The position numbers and the translations under genes were made by a program. Positions 1 to 7,511 of a DNA stretch of 11,578 nucleotides are shown here, in pieces. Location of the stretch: the NCBI GenBank assembly GCA_937872125.1, contig CALMNY010000546.1, positions 1 through 11,578 of the forward strand. Reading direction: 5' to 3'. The stretch is from an uncultured Candidatus Competibacteraceae bacterium. Its GTDB lineage: Bacteria; Pseudomonadota; Gammaproteobacteria; Competibacterales; Competibacteraceae. Positions within the stretch are counted from its first letter, which is position 1; the number at the start of each line of letters is the position of its first letter. The notes under the pieces are model-generated. The model saw only the letters and a program-made list of their open reading frames with translations, ran no database searches and had not been told where the DNA came from.

Positions 1-107
1 ATCGCCTTGGCGAGATCAGACCATTCGATCAGGTAGTCCCGGACCTTCCAGTCGGAATCGCTGTTGTCAACGATGAACAGTTCACTGCCGGTGCGCGGGG
101 CGCTCAT
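1..107 (-). CDS. N-terminal fragment of a probable PLD/SNF2-type helicase (partial)
   Basis: The reading frame opens with ATG at 105-107 and runs off the window edge after 35 full codons, so only the N-terminus is seen (begins MSAPRTGSELFIVDNSDSDW). A good Shine-Dalgarno GGAGAG lies at 115-120, seven bases before the ATG, and supports this start. The opening block (LFIVDNSDSDWKVRDYL, then a Trp-containing acidic helix) resembles from memory the N-termini of large superfamily II helicases that start with a phospholipase D-like domain. No catalytic motif is inside the window, so the family call is a recollection, not a demonstration. It starts 21 bases after the acyltransferase stop, on the same strand, and could be read through from the polysaccharide operon, although its likely nucleic-acid role does not fit that pathway. 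Confidence 0.6.
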   Translation of the reverse strand, partial: MSAPRTGSELFIVDNSDSDWKVRDYLIEWSDLAKA

Positions 108-128
108 CAAACCACTCTCCGCATCCTC

Positions 129-704
129 TTATAACGGTCGGGCGGGTATCCCAACGACTACCGCGCCCGGCGCGACATCGCGGGTCACGACTGCATTCGC
201 GCCAATCACGGCGCCGTCGCCGATGGTGACGCCGGGCAGCACCATGACCCCACGAGCGATCCACACGTTGCGTCCGATCCGGATCGGCGCGGCGTCATGC
301 CCGGAACGGCGGATGGCCTGGTCTTCGCCGAAGCGGTGATTGGCGTCGCGCAGACTGGCGTATTCGCCGATCAGGGTCCCGGCTCCTATCACGATCTCCT
401 GGAACGCCACGATGTGGACGCCCCGCGACATCACCACGTCGTCGCCGATGACGATTCGGCCCGGCTCCTGGGTTTCCAGATACAGGCCGGGATAGAGGAA
501 CAGGTTTTTCCCCACCTCGACGCGGCCCGCGCCGCGCACCTCCGCCACCCCCATGATCACGACCGAGGGGTCCACCGGCCCGGTGATGCTGGCGCGCAGC
601 CGGGCGTGCGCCCACACCCGTCGCCCGGATTCGCCCACGGTCGCCGCCAGTTTGGCCAGCGGCGTCAAGACTCCAACCAGTAGTCGTTTCGCCAGTCCAC
701 TCAT
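129..704 (-). CDS. hexapeptide-repeat (left-handed beta-helix) acyltransferase
   Basis: 191-residue protein built mostly of isoleucine/valine-glycine hexapeptide repeats (for example IVIGDDVVMSRGV near 84-96, IVIGAGTLIGEYA at 104-116, IRIGRNVWIARGV at 141-153, VTIGDGAVIGANAVV at 159-173), ending in the VVxGIPARP signature typical of the family. His123 in RDANHRF is the likely catalytic base of the acetyl/acyl-CoA dependent O-acyltransferases related to WcaF, NodL and Maa. Its probable job is to acetylate a sugar hydroxyl on a polysaccharide or its lipid-linked precursor in the cytoplasm. About 40 residues precede the first repeat, with a basic amphipathic start that may touch the membrane. 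Start is supported by GGAGG at 711-715, six bases before ATG. It follows the GT2 gene by 13 bases, so the two are almost certainly co-transcribed. The exact acceptor cannot be read from sequence. Confidence 0.9.
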   Translation of the reverse strand: MSGLAKRLLVGVLTPLAKLAATVGESGRRVWAHARLRASITGPVDPSVVIMGVAEVRGAGRVEVGKNLFLYPGLYLETQEPGRIVIGDDVVMSRGVHIVAFQEIVIGAGTLIGEYASLRDANHRFGEDQAIRRSGHDAAPIRIGRNVWIARGVMVLPGVTIGDGAVIGANAVVTRDVAPGAVVVGIPARPL

Positions 705-717
705 CGCCTGCCTCCGC

Positions 718-1806
718 TCACTTGTACTCGATCAGGCCGCGCCGCCGGCCCCGCCAGCGATCCCGGTAATAGCCGAGCTGGCCGACCAGAATCGGAATCT
801 GCTGCACGTGGGAATGGAGGCCGTACAGGAACCGGGTCAGCGGATCGCGGCTTTTCCAGCCCACCTTGAGCGCGGTGCGAACCGCCAGCGCCAGCCATAG
901 CCCGACCACCAGCAGTGGGATGATCGCTGAACCGAGCAGCGCGCCGCCGACGCCCAGCACCAGCGTCAGCAGCAACACGCCGCCACGAATCAGATTGCGC
1001 CGGGCGTCGGCTTCCCACAACGGGGTCGCCGTGCCGCGAAACCGCGCCGCCACCTCGGCGTAGGCGTGGCCGGCCCGCACCGCCCGCCGCCAGTATTGCT
1101 GCCAGCGGGTCATCGCCAGATCGTGGCCAGTCATGGGGCGATCCACGTGCAGGATTTGATAGCCGCGCGCCCGCAGCCGCTGGCACAGTTCCGGCTCCTC
1201 GCCAGCGATCAGGCTGGCGTCGAATCCATCCACTTCAACCAGAGCTTCACGCCGCATCAGAGCGTCGCCGCCGCAGAACTCGGTGATTCCCGGCGGGTAA
1301 ATCCAGTCCAGGTCCAGCACCCGGTTGTACAGCGAAGCGTCTGTGCTGATCTCCCGGCGATGGCCCCAGACTACGCCCACCTTCGGGTTTTGAAATTCGG
1401 GCAGCGAATCGGCCACGAACCGGGGATGCAGGATCGTATCGCCATCCAGAAACAGCACGAACGGCGCTTGCGCCGCCCGCCAGCCGACGTTGCGGCCGGT
1501 CGCCGCCGAGGGCCGTTCCGGCCGCACCGTCAACACCCGCGCGCCCAGCGCCGCCGCCCGCTCCGGACTGCTGTCGGTGGAGGCCGAATCCACGTAGATC
1601 AACTCGACCGGCCCGCCGGGATCGGCCATCGCCCGCACCGATTCCAGACAGCGCACCAGCCGCTCGCCCTCATTGCGGCCAATCACGACCACCGACAAGA
1701 CGGGTGATGAGGTAGTAGGGGCACGGCGGCGCCGTGCCCCTACCTCGCTGTGGATGGGCACGGCGGCGCCGTGCTCATACTCGGGGGTGAGGGGTGCATC
1801 ACTCAT
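718..1806 (-). CDS. membrane-anchored family 2 glycosyltransferase
   Basis: 362 residues. The GT-A fold begins at about residue 35 (LSVVVIGRNEGERL), with the nucleotide-binding Asp73 (YVDSASTDSS), the metal-binding DGD at 121-123, an acceptor-side GGDALMRRE at 179-187 and the GEEPELCQRLR block at 202-212 that carries the likely catalytic acid. Two hydrophobic segments near 274-293 and 295-311 anchor the C-terminus in the inner membrane. It should transfer a sugar from a nucleotide donor to a growing lipid-linked glycan. Start ATG overlaps the upstream glycosyltransferase stop by eight bases (ATGAGTGA) and has GGAGG at 1813-1817 six bases upstream, so the start is well supported. Odd: residues roughly 11-32, before the fold, are encoded by two copies of a GC-rich palindrome and give a non-family, arginine-rich leader (GARRRRAP). 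The donor and acceptor are unknown. Confidence 0.93.
   Translation of the reverse strand: MSDAPLTPEYEHGAAVPIHSEVGARRRRAPTTSSPVLSVVVIGRNEGERLVRCLESVRAMADPGGPVELIYVDSASTDSSPERAAALGARVLTVRPERPSAATGRNVGWRAAQAPFVLFLDGDTILHPRFVADSLPEFQNPKVGVVWGHRREISTDASLYNRVLDLDWIYPPGITEFCGGDALMRREALVEVDGFDASLIAGEEPELCQRLRARGYQILHVDRPMTGHDLAMTRWQQYWRRAVRAGHAYAEVAARFRGTATPLWEADARRNLIRGGVLLLTLVLGVGGALLGSAIIPLLVVGLWLALAVRTALKVGWKSRDPLTRFLYGLHSHVQQIPILVGQLGYYRDRWRGRRRGLIEYK
1715..1743. repeat. GC-rich REP-like palindrome, copy 1
   Basis: Two perfect 13-base inverted arms (1715-1727 and 1731-1743) separated by GGC. The core GGGCACGGCGGCGCCGTGC at 1719-1737 is repeated exactly 37 bases away. It lies inside the start of the GT2 gene and is read as part of GARRRRAP. 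The shape (short, dyad-symmetric, GC-rich, in more than one copy) is that of a dispersed REP/MITE-like element; that class assignment is inference. Confidence 0.8.
1754..1778. repeat. GC-rich REP-like palindrome, copy 2
   Basis: Eleven-base arms (1754-1764 and 1768-1778) around a GGC loop with a single G/T mismatch. It shares the 19-base core (1756-1774) with the copy at 1715-1743. The offset of 37 bases is not a multiple of three, so this copy is translated in another frame (about HGAAVP) within the same GT2 reading frame. Confidence 0.75.
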
Positions 1807-2860
1807 CTTCCACCTCCGCCAGCAGGCGTTCGTAATCGCTCAGGCGTTCGGTCTGGGAAAAGCGGGTGGCCAGCGCCCGGTCGCCGCCTGCAACCCAGCG
1901 GTTCAACACCTCCGCCGGCGCATCGTGCAACTCCCGCAAGCGGGCCGCCAGCGCCTCGGCGTCATCCGCCCGGAACCGGCCGCCGGAGACGCCTTCCTCC
2001 ACCAGCAGCGCGGTCCCGCCGCTGTCGGGAACCAGCACCGGCACGCCCGCCGCCATCGCTTCCAGAATCGCCAGCCCGAACGGCTCGCTCGGACACAGGT
2101 GCAGCAGCAGATCGGCAGCGGCCAGTTCTTCCGCCACCGCTTCGGTAAAGCCGAGGAAGTGGACGTTGGGATGCCGTTCGGCGGCGCGGGCGCGCAGCTT
2201 CTCCAAATCCCAGCCGGAACCGAGGATGCGGAACGACAGCGCGCCCAGTTCCGGATGACGGTCCAGCGCGTCAAGCAGCAGATCCACCCGCTTGATCGGA
2301 TCAATGCGCGACACGATCACGACGTTGCGCACGCCGGCGGACGCGAATGGAAGTCGGCGCGGCGCGCTCCGCACCCGCTCGTCGGTCAGGAAATTCTCGA
2401 TCACCCAGATTTTGCCGGGCGCGGCCCCATTGGCGATCAACCGCTCGCGCACGAAGCCGGACACCGCTACCAGCTTCACAGCCGTGGGATTGAGCAGGCG
2501 CTTGCGGCCATAGCTCAGCCGCTCGTCGGTCCCGCCATGCACCAGATGCAGATGAACGGATTGGCGCCGATACCAGACGTTCAGCGCCAGAAAGGCCAGC
2601 GAATGCACCACGCCGGTTGCGACGAATGCCAGCCGCCGATGCCGGGCCAGCCAGGGCCGCAGGCGTAAGGCAAATTCGCGGGGATTGGCGAACGACTCGC
2701 CGGGAATGCCCAGCCGGGCGGCTTCGGCCAGCGCCGGCCCCGGCGGCGCCAGCAGCACCGGGTCGAAGCGGTTGCGCAGCCCTTGCAGAGTCGCCAGCGC
2801 CATCCGTTCGGTGCCGTACAGATTGCCGCTGTGCAGGGCGTAAACCAGAGGAATGGTCAT
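1799..2860 (-). CDS. family 4-type (GT-B) glycosyltransferase
   Basis: 353 residues, usual length for a GT4 retaining glycosyltransferase. The N-terminal acceptor domain starts with VYALHSGNLYGTERMAL, the glycine/aromatic turn common in this family. The C-terminal donor domain starts around residue 178 (NVVIVSRIDPIKRVDLLLDA), and carries the EX7E motif as Glu259 and Glu267 in EPFGLAILEAMAAGVPVLVPDSGG, which binds the nucleotide sugar. No signal peptide or membrane span is evident, so it should act on the cytoplasmic face on a lipid-linked sugar intermediate. It begins 38 bases after the stop of the Wzz/Wzc-like gene and its stop overlaps the start of the GT2 gene by eight bases, pointing to coupled translation. 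No convincing Shine-Dalgarno precedes the ATG at 2858-2860, so this start rests on the fit of the N-terminus to the family. Sugar specificity cannot be told. Confidence 0.93.
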   Translation of the reverse strand: MTIPLVYALHSGNLYGTERMALATLQGLRNRFDPVLLAPPGPALAEAARLGIPGESFANPREFALRLRPWLARHRRLAFVATGVVHSLAFLALNVWYRRQSVHLHLVHGGTDERLSYGRKRLLNPTAVKLVAVSGFVRERLIANGAAPGKIWVIENFLTDERVRSAPRRLPFASAGVRNVVIVSRIDPIKRVDLLLDALDRHPELGALSFRILGSGWDLEKLRARAAERHPNVHFLGFTEAVAEELAAADLLLHLCPSEPFGLAILEAMAAGVPVLVPDSGGTALLVEEGVSGGRFRADDAEALAARLRELHDAPAEVLNRWVAGGDRALATRFSQTERLSDYERLLAEVEDE

Positions 2861-2898
2861 AAATTGTACTTTTTGGAGTTTCAGGTGAGTGGTTGAGA

Positions 2899-5136
2899 TC
2901 AGACGATGGCCGAGGGCGGCGCGGGCTTGCGTTTGAATCTGAACCAGCGCCAGGCCCGGCGCCAGCGCGAAGCCTTCTCCGCATCCGCGCCAGTCGCAGC
3001 GGTTTCAGGCGCTGATTGACCCCGGTCGAGATGCGCCTGGAGCAGTTGACGGGCGGCGGCTTCGCTATCCGCGTACTTCTGTACCGTAGCCGCGTAGTGG
3101 CCACCCTGGTAGACCTTCAGGCGGTTGACGATCACCCCGAAGACCCGGGGATCCGCTTTCTCCAGCAAACGGGCCGCCTGCTGGATTTCGTCCGGCCGGG
3201 TCAGCCGGGCGCTGACCAGCAGCAGCATGACATCGGCGTAACGGGCCAGAAACTCGGTATCGCCTGACAGCAGCACCGGCGGCGTATCCAGCAGGATCAC
3301 GTCGTAGCGTTCCAGCAGGGGATCGAGGGTTGGCGGGAACCGGTCGTAAAATGGCAGATGGCGTTGCACCGCCAGCCCGACCGGAATGCGGTCCGGCAAC
3401 AAGCCCTGGGCGGGAACGATGGCCTGTTCCAGCGTGACCGCACCGTTCAACAAATCAATCAGGCCCGGCGCCAGCGGCTCTGGCAGGTAACGTGGATCGG
3501 GTTTCAGCGCGTTGGCCTCGACCGCGATCACCCGCAGGCCATCGAGCGTGAATTCCCGGGCCAGGTCCAGCACCAGATCAGTGACGCCGCTGCCGGCCTT
3601 GACCGCCGTCAGCGCAATGCGGTGAGCGCCGTGCTGGCGTTCCTCCCGGCTCAGCGCCAGCACCAGCCGCCGCATCTGATCGCCCCAGACCAGCCGGTTC
3701 CCCGCCTCCTGCTTGTCGAGCAGGGCGGCGACCGGTGCGAACCCCAGCAGGCGATGCACCTGGGCGGCGGTCTTGATGCGCTTGTCCAGCAGGTCCAGCC
3801 CAATCGGCACGATCAGACCCAGGCCAATCGCCGCCACCAGCGCCAGCGCCACCAGCTTCTTCGGCCCGCCGCCAACGGGATAGTCGGGCGGCAACGCCGG
3901 CGACTGGATGCGCAGGAATCCCGGCGCATCGGCTTCCAGGGTCAGAAAATCAATGCGCTCGTTCAGCGCGTCCAACTGCGTGCGGATCCGCTTGAGGTCC
4001 TGGGCCAGCGCCAGACCCTCGTTGTAGTTGCCGATGAACCAACTGGCGCGTTCCTGGACCTTCTGCTGTTCCGCCGCCAGGGTCTGTTCGATCTGGCGGG
4101 CTTCGCGCACCGCCGTGCGCCGCTGCTCCAGCAACTGGTTGCGGGTATTCGTGGTCAGCGTCTCGGCGTAGACCCGGACATCTTCGTCCAGGTCCTTCAG
4201 CTTGCGTTCGGCCACGGCGCGCAATGGATGTTGCGGCGACAACCCGCTGATTTCGTTGAGCAGGTCGCCCCGTTTGGCCCACAGGTGATACTTGAGGCTG
4301 TTGAGGCCGCTGTCGTTGGCCACGATTTGCGCGACCGCCGCATCCAGCGCCGTCTTCGATGCCTGCCCCTTGCCGGGATCGTAGGCGTCGAACGCCGCCT
4401 GCACTTCGGCCAGCTTGCGCCGGGCCGCGTTCAGCGCGACGCCGCTCTCCTGCAACAGGCGCTCGTAGGGATTGTTCTGGGCGCCTTCGTCGAAGGCGGC
4501 CACGCCCAGTTGCTCCCCCAGTTCGCCGCGGCGCCGGGCTTTTTCCCCGGCTTGCCGGGCGAGTTCGGTTTGGCGGGTCCGCAGGTCCACCAGCCGCTCG
4601 TCGCTGCCGTACAAGTCCTCTTTCTTGACGGTCTCCAGGAAGACGCGCAGATAGGTATTGAGCGTTTCCGCCAGTCCCTCGGCCTGACCACCCCCGAGCG
4701 TGACGCCGATCAGGTAGGTATTCTTGATGGCGCGGCCGCTGACCGAGCGCATCAACCGCAACACCGCCTTGTGCTCGCTGATTCCGTCTGGCTGCCACAT
4801 CGCCCGGTAATCGCCCAACTGGCGCAAGGCTTCCAGCGCGATGTCGTACCGGTTGAGGTTGCGGACCTGCTGCTCGACGTATTGCAGGTATTGGGTGTTG
4901 GACTGGAATTCCAGTTCCTGGTCGCTCTTGAGCACCTTGGCGAAGCGGGGCGCGACGTAGATCGCCGCATTCACTTCGTAGCTATAGCCCGGCGCCTTGT
5001 ACCAGGCCAGCGGCGCTCCCACCGCCGCCACCGTCAGCACGATGGCCAGCGCCAGCCACTTGCGCTCGCGCAGGCTGACCAGCGGCATGAACGCGCCGCT
5101 GGGCGGTAACGGTGGCGCCGGGGCGGGATCGCTCAT
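2899..5136 (-). CDS. Wzz/Wzc-like polysaccharide co-polymerase with degenerate BY-kinase domain
   Basis: 745 residues with the layout of a fused chain-length regulator and bacterial tyrosine kinase (Wzc, GumC/ExoP type). A first membrane span is at about 27-45, a long periplasmic helical region with coiled-coil character at about 50-425 (rich in Gln, Glu, Arg at 180-400), a proline-rich Wzz motif at 413-422, a second span at about 427-449, and a cytoplasmic P-loop-like domain from about 505. In that domain Walker B (VILLDTPP, 613-620) is intact. The Walker A site reads AVKAGSGVTD (511-520) with no GK[ST], and Walker A' reads VIAVEANALKP without its two Asp. There is no C-terminal tyrosine cluster; the tail is basic. 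It probably regulates chain length and export with the Wza-like protein, but catalysis by the ATPase domain looks lost. The ATG overlaps the upstream stop as ATGA; there is no strong ribosome site, fitting coupling. Confidence 0.93.
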   Translation of the reverse strand: MSDPAPAPPLPPSGAFMPLVSLRERKWLALAIVLTVAAVGAPLAWYKAPGYSYEVNAAIYVAPRFAKVLKSDQELEFQSNTQYLQYVEQQVRNLNRYDIALEALRQLGDYRAMWQPDGISEHKAVLRLMRSVSGRAIKNTYLIGVTLGGGQAEGLAETLNTYLRVFLETVKKEDLYGSDERLVDLRTRQTELARQAGEKARRRGELGEQLGVAAFDEGAQNNPYERLLQESGVALNAARRKLAEVQAAFDAYDPGKGQASKTALDAAVAQIVANDSGLNSLKYHLWAKRGDLLNEISGLSPQHPLRAVAERKLKDLDEDVRVYAETLTTNTRNQLLEQRRTAVREARQIEQTLAAEQQKVQERASWFIGNYNEGLALAQDLKRIRTQLDALNERIDFLTLEADAPGFLRIQSPALPPDYPVGGGPKKLVALALVAAIGLGLIVPIGLDLLDKRIKTAAQVHRLLGFAPVAALLDKQEAGNRLVWGDQMRRLVLALSREERQHGAHRIALTAVKAGSGVTDLVLDLAREFTLDGLRVIAVEANALKPDPRYLPEPLAPGLIDLLNGAVTLEQAIVPAQGLLPDRIPVGLAVQRHLPFYDRFPPTLDPLLERYDVILLDTPPVLLSGDTEFLARYADVMLLLVSARLTRPDEIQQAARLLEKADPRVFGVIVNRLKVYQGGHYAATVQKYADSEAAARQLLQAHLDRGQSAPETAATGADAEKASRWRRAWRWFRFKRKPAPPSAIV

Positions 5137-6140
5137 TCGCCGGTCGCGTTCGCTGCGATGGACTGCACGCTGAGCAACAGGGCGAACGGGTTGATCTGGC
5201 TGAGCCAGTAACCCACCGTGGCGATGCCGCTGCGCGGTACGTAGACGATATCGCCTTCCTGGAGCGCCACGTTCAGGGTGCGATCCGGGGCCAGCACGTC
5301 ATCCAGCGCGACTTCCTGGTTCAGGCCCTGACTGGGCCGGATCAGGTGAATTTTATCGGGATTGGCGCGAAGGTTCGGTCCGCCCGCCTGGCCCAGCGCG
5401 TCCAGGAAGGACATCTTCGGCGTCAGCCGGTAGACGCCGGGCTTGTTGACTTCGCCCAGCACGTACACGGTGGTGTCGAAGGCGTCGGGAATGTAGACGA
5501 TGTCGTTGCGCTTGAGCGGGATGTTCAGCGACAGATCGCCGTTGAGCAGCCGCTTCAGGTCCAGCCACAAAATCCGGTCGCCGCGCATGACCGCGCAGCG
5601 AGTCAAGACCTGTTCGGGGCGCATGATGGGGAAACCGCCCGCCCGCGACAGCACCTCGATCAGCGTAGGATTGTCCTCGAAATGCACCACGCCCGGCCGC
5701 TCGACCCGCCCCAGCACCACCACCCGGTTGCTGGTGTATTCGTCAATGCGCACCGTGACGTAGATCGAAAGATAATAGGTGGACAGGGCGCGCTTGATCA
5801 GCTCGGCGGCCTGATCGCGGTTGGTGTCGAGGATGTTGACCGTGCCGGCGAACGGCAGGGTGATGTTGCCGTCCGGCCCCACCGTATGCTGGCCCGACAG
5901 TTCGGGTCGCCCGGCGATGATGACGGTGATCTTGTCGCCCGGCCCGATCACATACTGCTTGGGCGCTTCGGACTCGAATTGCTGCACCAGCGCATCGCTC
6001 GAAAAGGTCGCCCGCTTTTCGGGAATCTCGAACTGCGCTGGCGCTTCCCGGATGCCGGGGTTCAAATCCGGCGCAACCACCTTCGGCGCAGCGCAGCCCG
6101 CCAGCGCCACCCCGATTGCTAGCGCGGCAATCCGCTTCAT
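5133..6140 (-). CDS. Wza-like outer-membrane polysaccharide export lipoprotein
   Basis: 335 residues. The N-terminus is a lipoprotein signal peptide (MKRIAALAIGVALAGC) with lipobox LAGC and Cys16 as the lipidated residue. The Poly_export domain spans about 60-135 (YVIGPGDKITVII, then TVGPDGNITLPFAGTV), followed by two SLBB domains starting near 138 (NRVVVLGRVERPGVV) and 224 (TVYVLGEVNKPGVY), each closing with a GGF/GGP turn. The last 30 residues (about 305-330) form an amphipathic hydrophobic segment that in Wza makes the helical barrel across the outer membrane. It should form the export pore and dock on the periplasmic part of the next gene product, to which it is ATGA-coupled at 5133-5136. 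Purine-rich sequence (GAAGG and GGGGG) lies just upstream of the ATG. It follows the STAS gene by 21 bases. Confidence 0.95.
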   Translation of the reverse strand: MKRIAALAIGVALAGCAAPKVVAPDLNPGIREAPAQFEIPEKRATFSSDALVQQFESEAPKQYVIGPGDKITVIIAGRPELSGQHTVGPDGNITLPFAGTVNILDTNRDQAAELIKRALSTYYLSIYVTVRIDEYTSNRVVVLGRVERPGVVHFEDNPTLIEVLSRAGGFPIMRPEQVLTRCAVMRGDRILWLDLKRLLNGDLSLNIPLKRNDIVYIPDAFDTTVYVLGEVNKPGVYRLTPKMSFLDALGQAGGPNLRANPDKIHLIRPSQGLNQEVALDDVLAPDRTLNVALQEGDIVYVPRSGIATVGYWLSQINPFALLLSVQSIAANATGE

Positions 6141-6161
6141 TCGCCCCCGCGCCTTCTCGCT

Positions 6162-6512
6162 TCAGCGCAGCCGGGCCAGCGCCGCCGCTTCATCGTCGAA
6201 AATCGGGAACACCTGTTGCAGGCGGGTCAATTCGATCAGGGAGCGCACGGTGGGACTCAAATGCAGCAAGGCCACGTCGCCGCTCTTGGCGCGGGCTGCC
6301 TTGAACACCGACACCAGCACCGACAGACCGCTGGAATCCATGAAACCCACCTCGGCCAGATCCAGGATCAGCTTGCCGCTGCCCTGCTCGACCGTCACCA
6401 GCAGCTTCTGCCGGACCTCCGGCACGTCGGCCATCACCAGCCGCCCGGCCAGGGAAACGATATCAATGCCTTCGATATTGCGATGCGTCAAAATCATACA
6501 AAGCGATCCCAT
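6162..6512 (-). CDS. STAS-domain protein, anti-sigma-factor antagonist type
   Basis: 116 residues, a single STAS domain. The core has DIVSLAGRLVMADV at 17-30, the LILDLAEVGFMDSSGLSVLV block at 48-67 and LLHLSPTVRSLIELTRL at 82-98. Ser60/Ser61 in DSSG is the conserved site that the partner kinase phosphorylates in SpoIIAA and RsbV proteins. It is the expected target of the RsbW-like kinase and REC-PP2C phosphatase at the head of the same gene train. It lies 21 bases before the Wza-like gene, so the switch output is placed right beside export. Two starts are possible: ATG at 6510-6512, with no visible ribosome site, or ATG at 6495-6497 five codons later, preceded by GGGA about ten bases upstream and giving a more typical N-terminus. 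No sigma factor gene is seen nearby, so the binding partner is unknown. Confidence 0.92.
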   Translation of the reverse strand: MGSLCMILTHRNIEGIDIVSLAGRLVMADVPEVRQKLLVTVEQGSGKLILDLAEVGFMDSSGLSVLVSVFKAARAKSGDVALLHLSPTVRSLIELTRLQQVFPIFDDEAAALARLR

Positions 6513-6548
6513 TCATCAAAAAGGTTAAAAAGATCAGGCGTTCACCGT

Positions 6549-7511
6549 TCAGGCGCCCGACCCACTCTGCAACCGCAACAGGCGCTCCATCAACTGTTCG
6601 ATCTCGGCTTCCAGCGCGCTGCGTTCCTGTTCCGCCCGCAACTCGCGCGCCGCCAGTTTTTGTTCCAACGCCTGGCGGTCCCGTTGTGCTTGTTCCATCT
6701 GCTGGCGCAGTTCCGAATCGCCCGCCGCCGCCTGCTCCGGCACTGCCCGCCGCTCGGCTTGCAGCCGTTCCAGTTGCTCCTGCAGGCTCTGGCGCTCCTG
6801 CTTCCAGGCCGCCTGCCGCTGGTTGAACTCCGCCTCCGCCTCCGCCCGCACTTTTTCTTTCAGCAGCGCCAGGTCTGGCGTCGAAACCGAACCGCCGCCT
6901 GCCCGAGCCTTTTGCAAAGCCAGATTGTCTTCAAGCGTGTTCAACTGGACCTGAAATGCCAGCCGTTCGCGCTCCCAGGCATCGCTCTTTTGTTCCAAAC
7001 GCGCTTCCAGGGCCGATTTTTCCTGCTGCAACGTTCGGAATTGCTCTTCCATATGCGCGTTTTGTAACGCCATGCTCTGTTGTTCCCGATCCCACCGGGT
7101 ATTTTCCTGAGCGTAGCGATCCTGCAACGCCACTTGTTCCTGCTCCAACCGCGAGATGGCGCCGCGCAACCGGGTTGCCTCACGCAGAAAAGCCTGCTGT
7201 TCCTGTTCGCGTTGCGCCTCCAAATCGGCCAGCCGCTTTTCCAGCGCCGCGTACTGCTCGCCCGCCTCGGTGAGTTGATGCTCAAGCCGCTGTTGCTGCT
7301 GCAAGGCGGTCTGACGGCTTTGATAAGCGGTGGACTGCGTATCGAGCAGAGTGGCTTGGAGTTGATTGTGTTGGGCTTGTGCTTCCACCAGTTCGGCATG
7401 CACCACGCCACGGTCGCGCCGCAAGATCTGATAGGGCAGCAGATAGACCACCAAGCCGCCAGCCGTCGCTCCAGCGGCCAACCCGGTTAACAACGACACG
7501 ATATCCATCAT
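6549..7511 (-). CDS. membrane-anchored coiled-coil protein of unknown function
   Basis: 320 residues from the chosen start. One N-terminal hydrophobic segment (IVSLLTGLAAGATAGGLVVYLLPYQIL, about residues 3-29) is followed by basic residues (RRDR), which predicts the remainder lies in the cytoplasm. The rest is almost entirely Gln/Glu/Arg/Leu-rich heptad sequence, with a glycine/serine break near 207-211 (GGGSVS), then more coiled coil to the C-terminus. No enzymatic motif is visible. I chose the ATG at 7509-7511 because AGGGTGG at 7520-7526 sits eight bases upstream; a GTG at 7551-7553 in the same frame would add 14 polar residues before the anchor and has poorer support, while the next ATG at 7506-7508 is also possible. 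It sits between the tail-anchored receiver protein and the STAS gene, so it may serve as a scaffold of that switch; that is inference from position and shape. Confidence 0.8.
   Translation of the reverse strand: MMDIVSLLTGLAAGATAGGLVVYLLPYQILRRDRGVVHAELVEAQAQHNQLQATLLDTQSTAYQSRQTALQQQQRLEHQLTEAGEQYAALEKRLADLEAQREQEQQAFLREATRLRGAISRLEQEQVALQDRYAQENTRWDREQQSMALQNAHMEEQFRTLQQEKSALEARLEQKSDAWERERLAFQVQLNTLEDNLALQKARAGGGSVSTPDLALLKEKVRAEAEAEFNQRQAAWKQERQSLQEQLERLQAERRAVPEQAAAGDSELRQQMEQAQRDRQALEQKLAARELRAEQERSALEAEIEQLMERLLRLQSGSGA

Noticed and set aside
1673..2668. Plus-strand open frame of 331 codons opposite the glycosyltransferase genes
   Set aside because: Antisense shadow; both minus-strand genes have family motifs and coupled starts.
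3358..5109. Long plus-strand open frame of 583 codons opposite the Wzz/Wzc-like gene
   Set aside because: Composition is Gln/Arg/His-rich without any domain, and it is a mirror frame of a clearly conserved minus-strand gene in GC-rich DNA.
5112..6122. Plus-strand open frame of 336 codons opposite the Wza-like gene
   Set aside because: No recognisable domain; it is the antisense shadow of a strongly supported lipoprotein gene.
6517..6560. Possible intrinsic terminator between the coiled-coil and STAS genes (GGCG/CGCC followed by T-runs on the minus strand)
   Set aside because: The stem is only four pairs with a 13-base loop, and direct repeats rather than inverted ones dominate; too weak to call.
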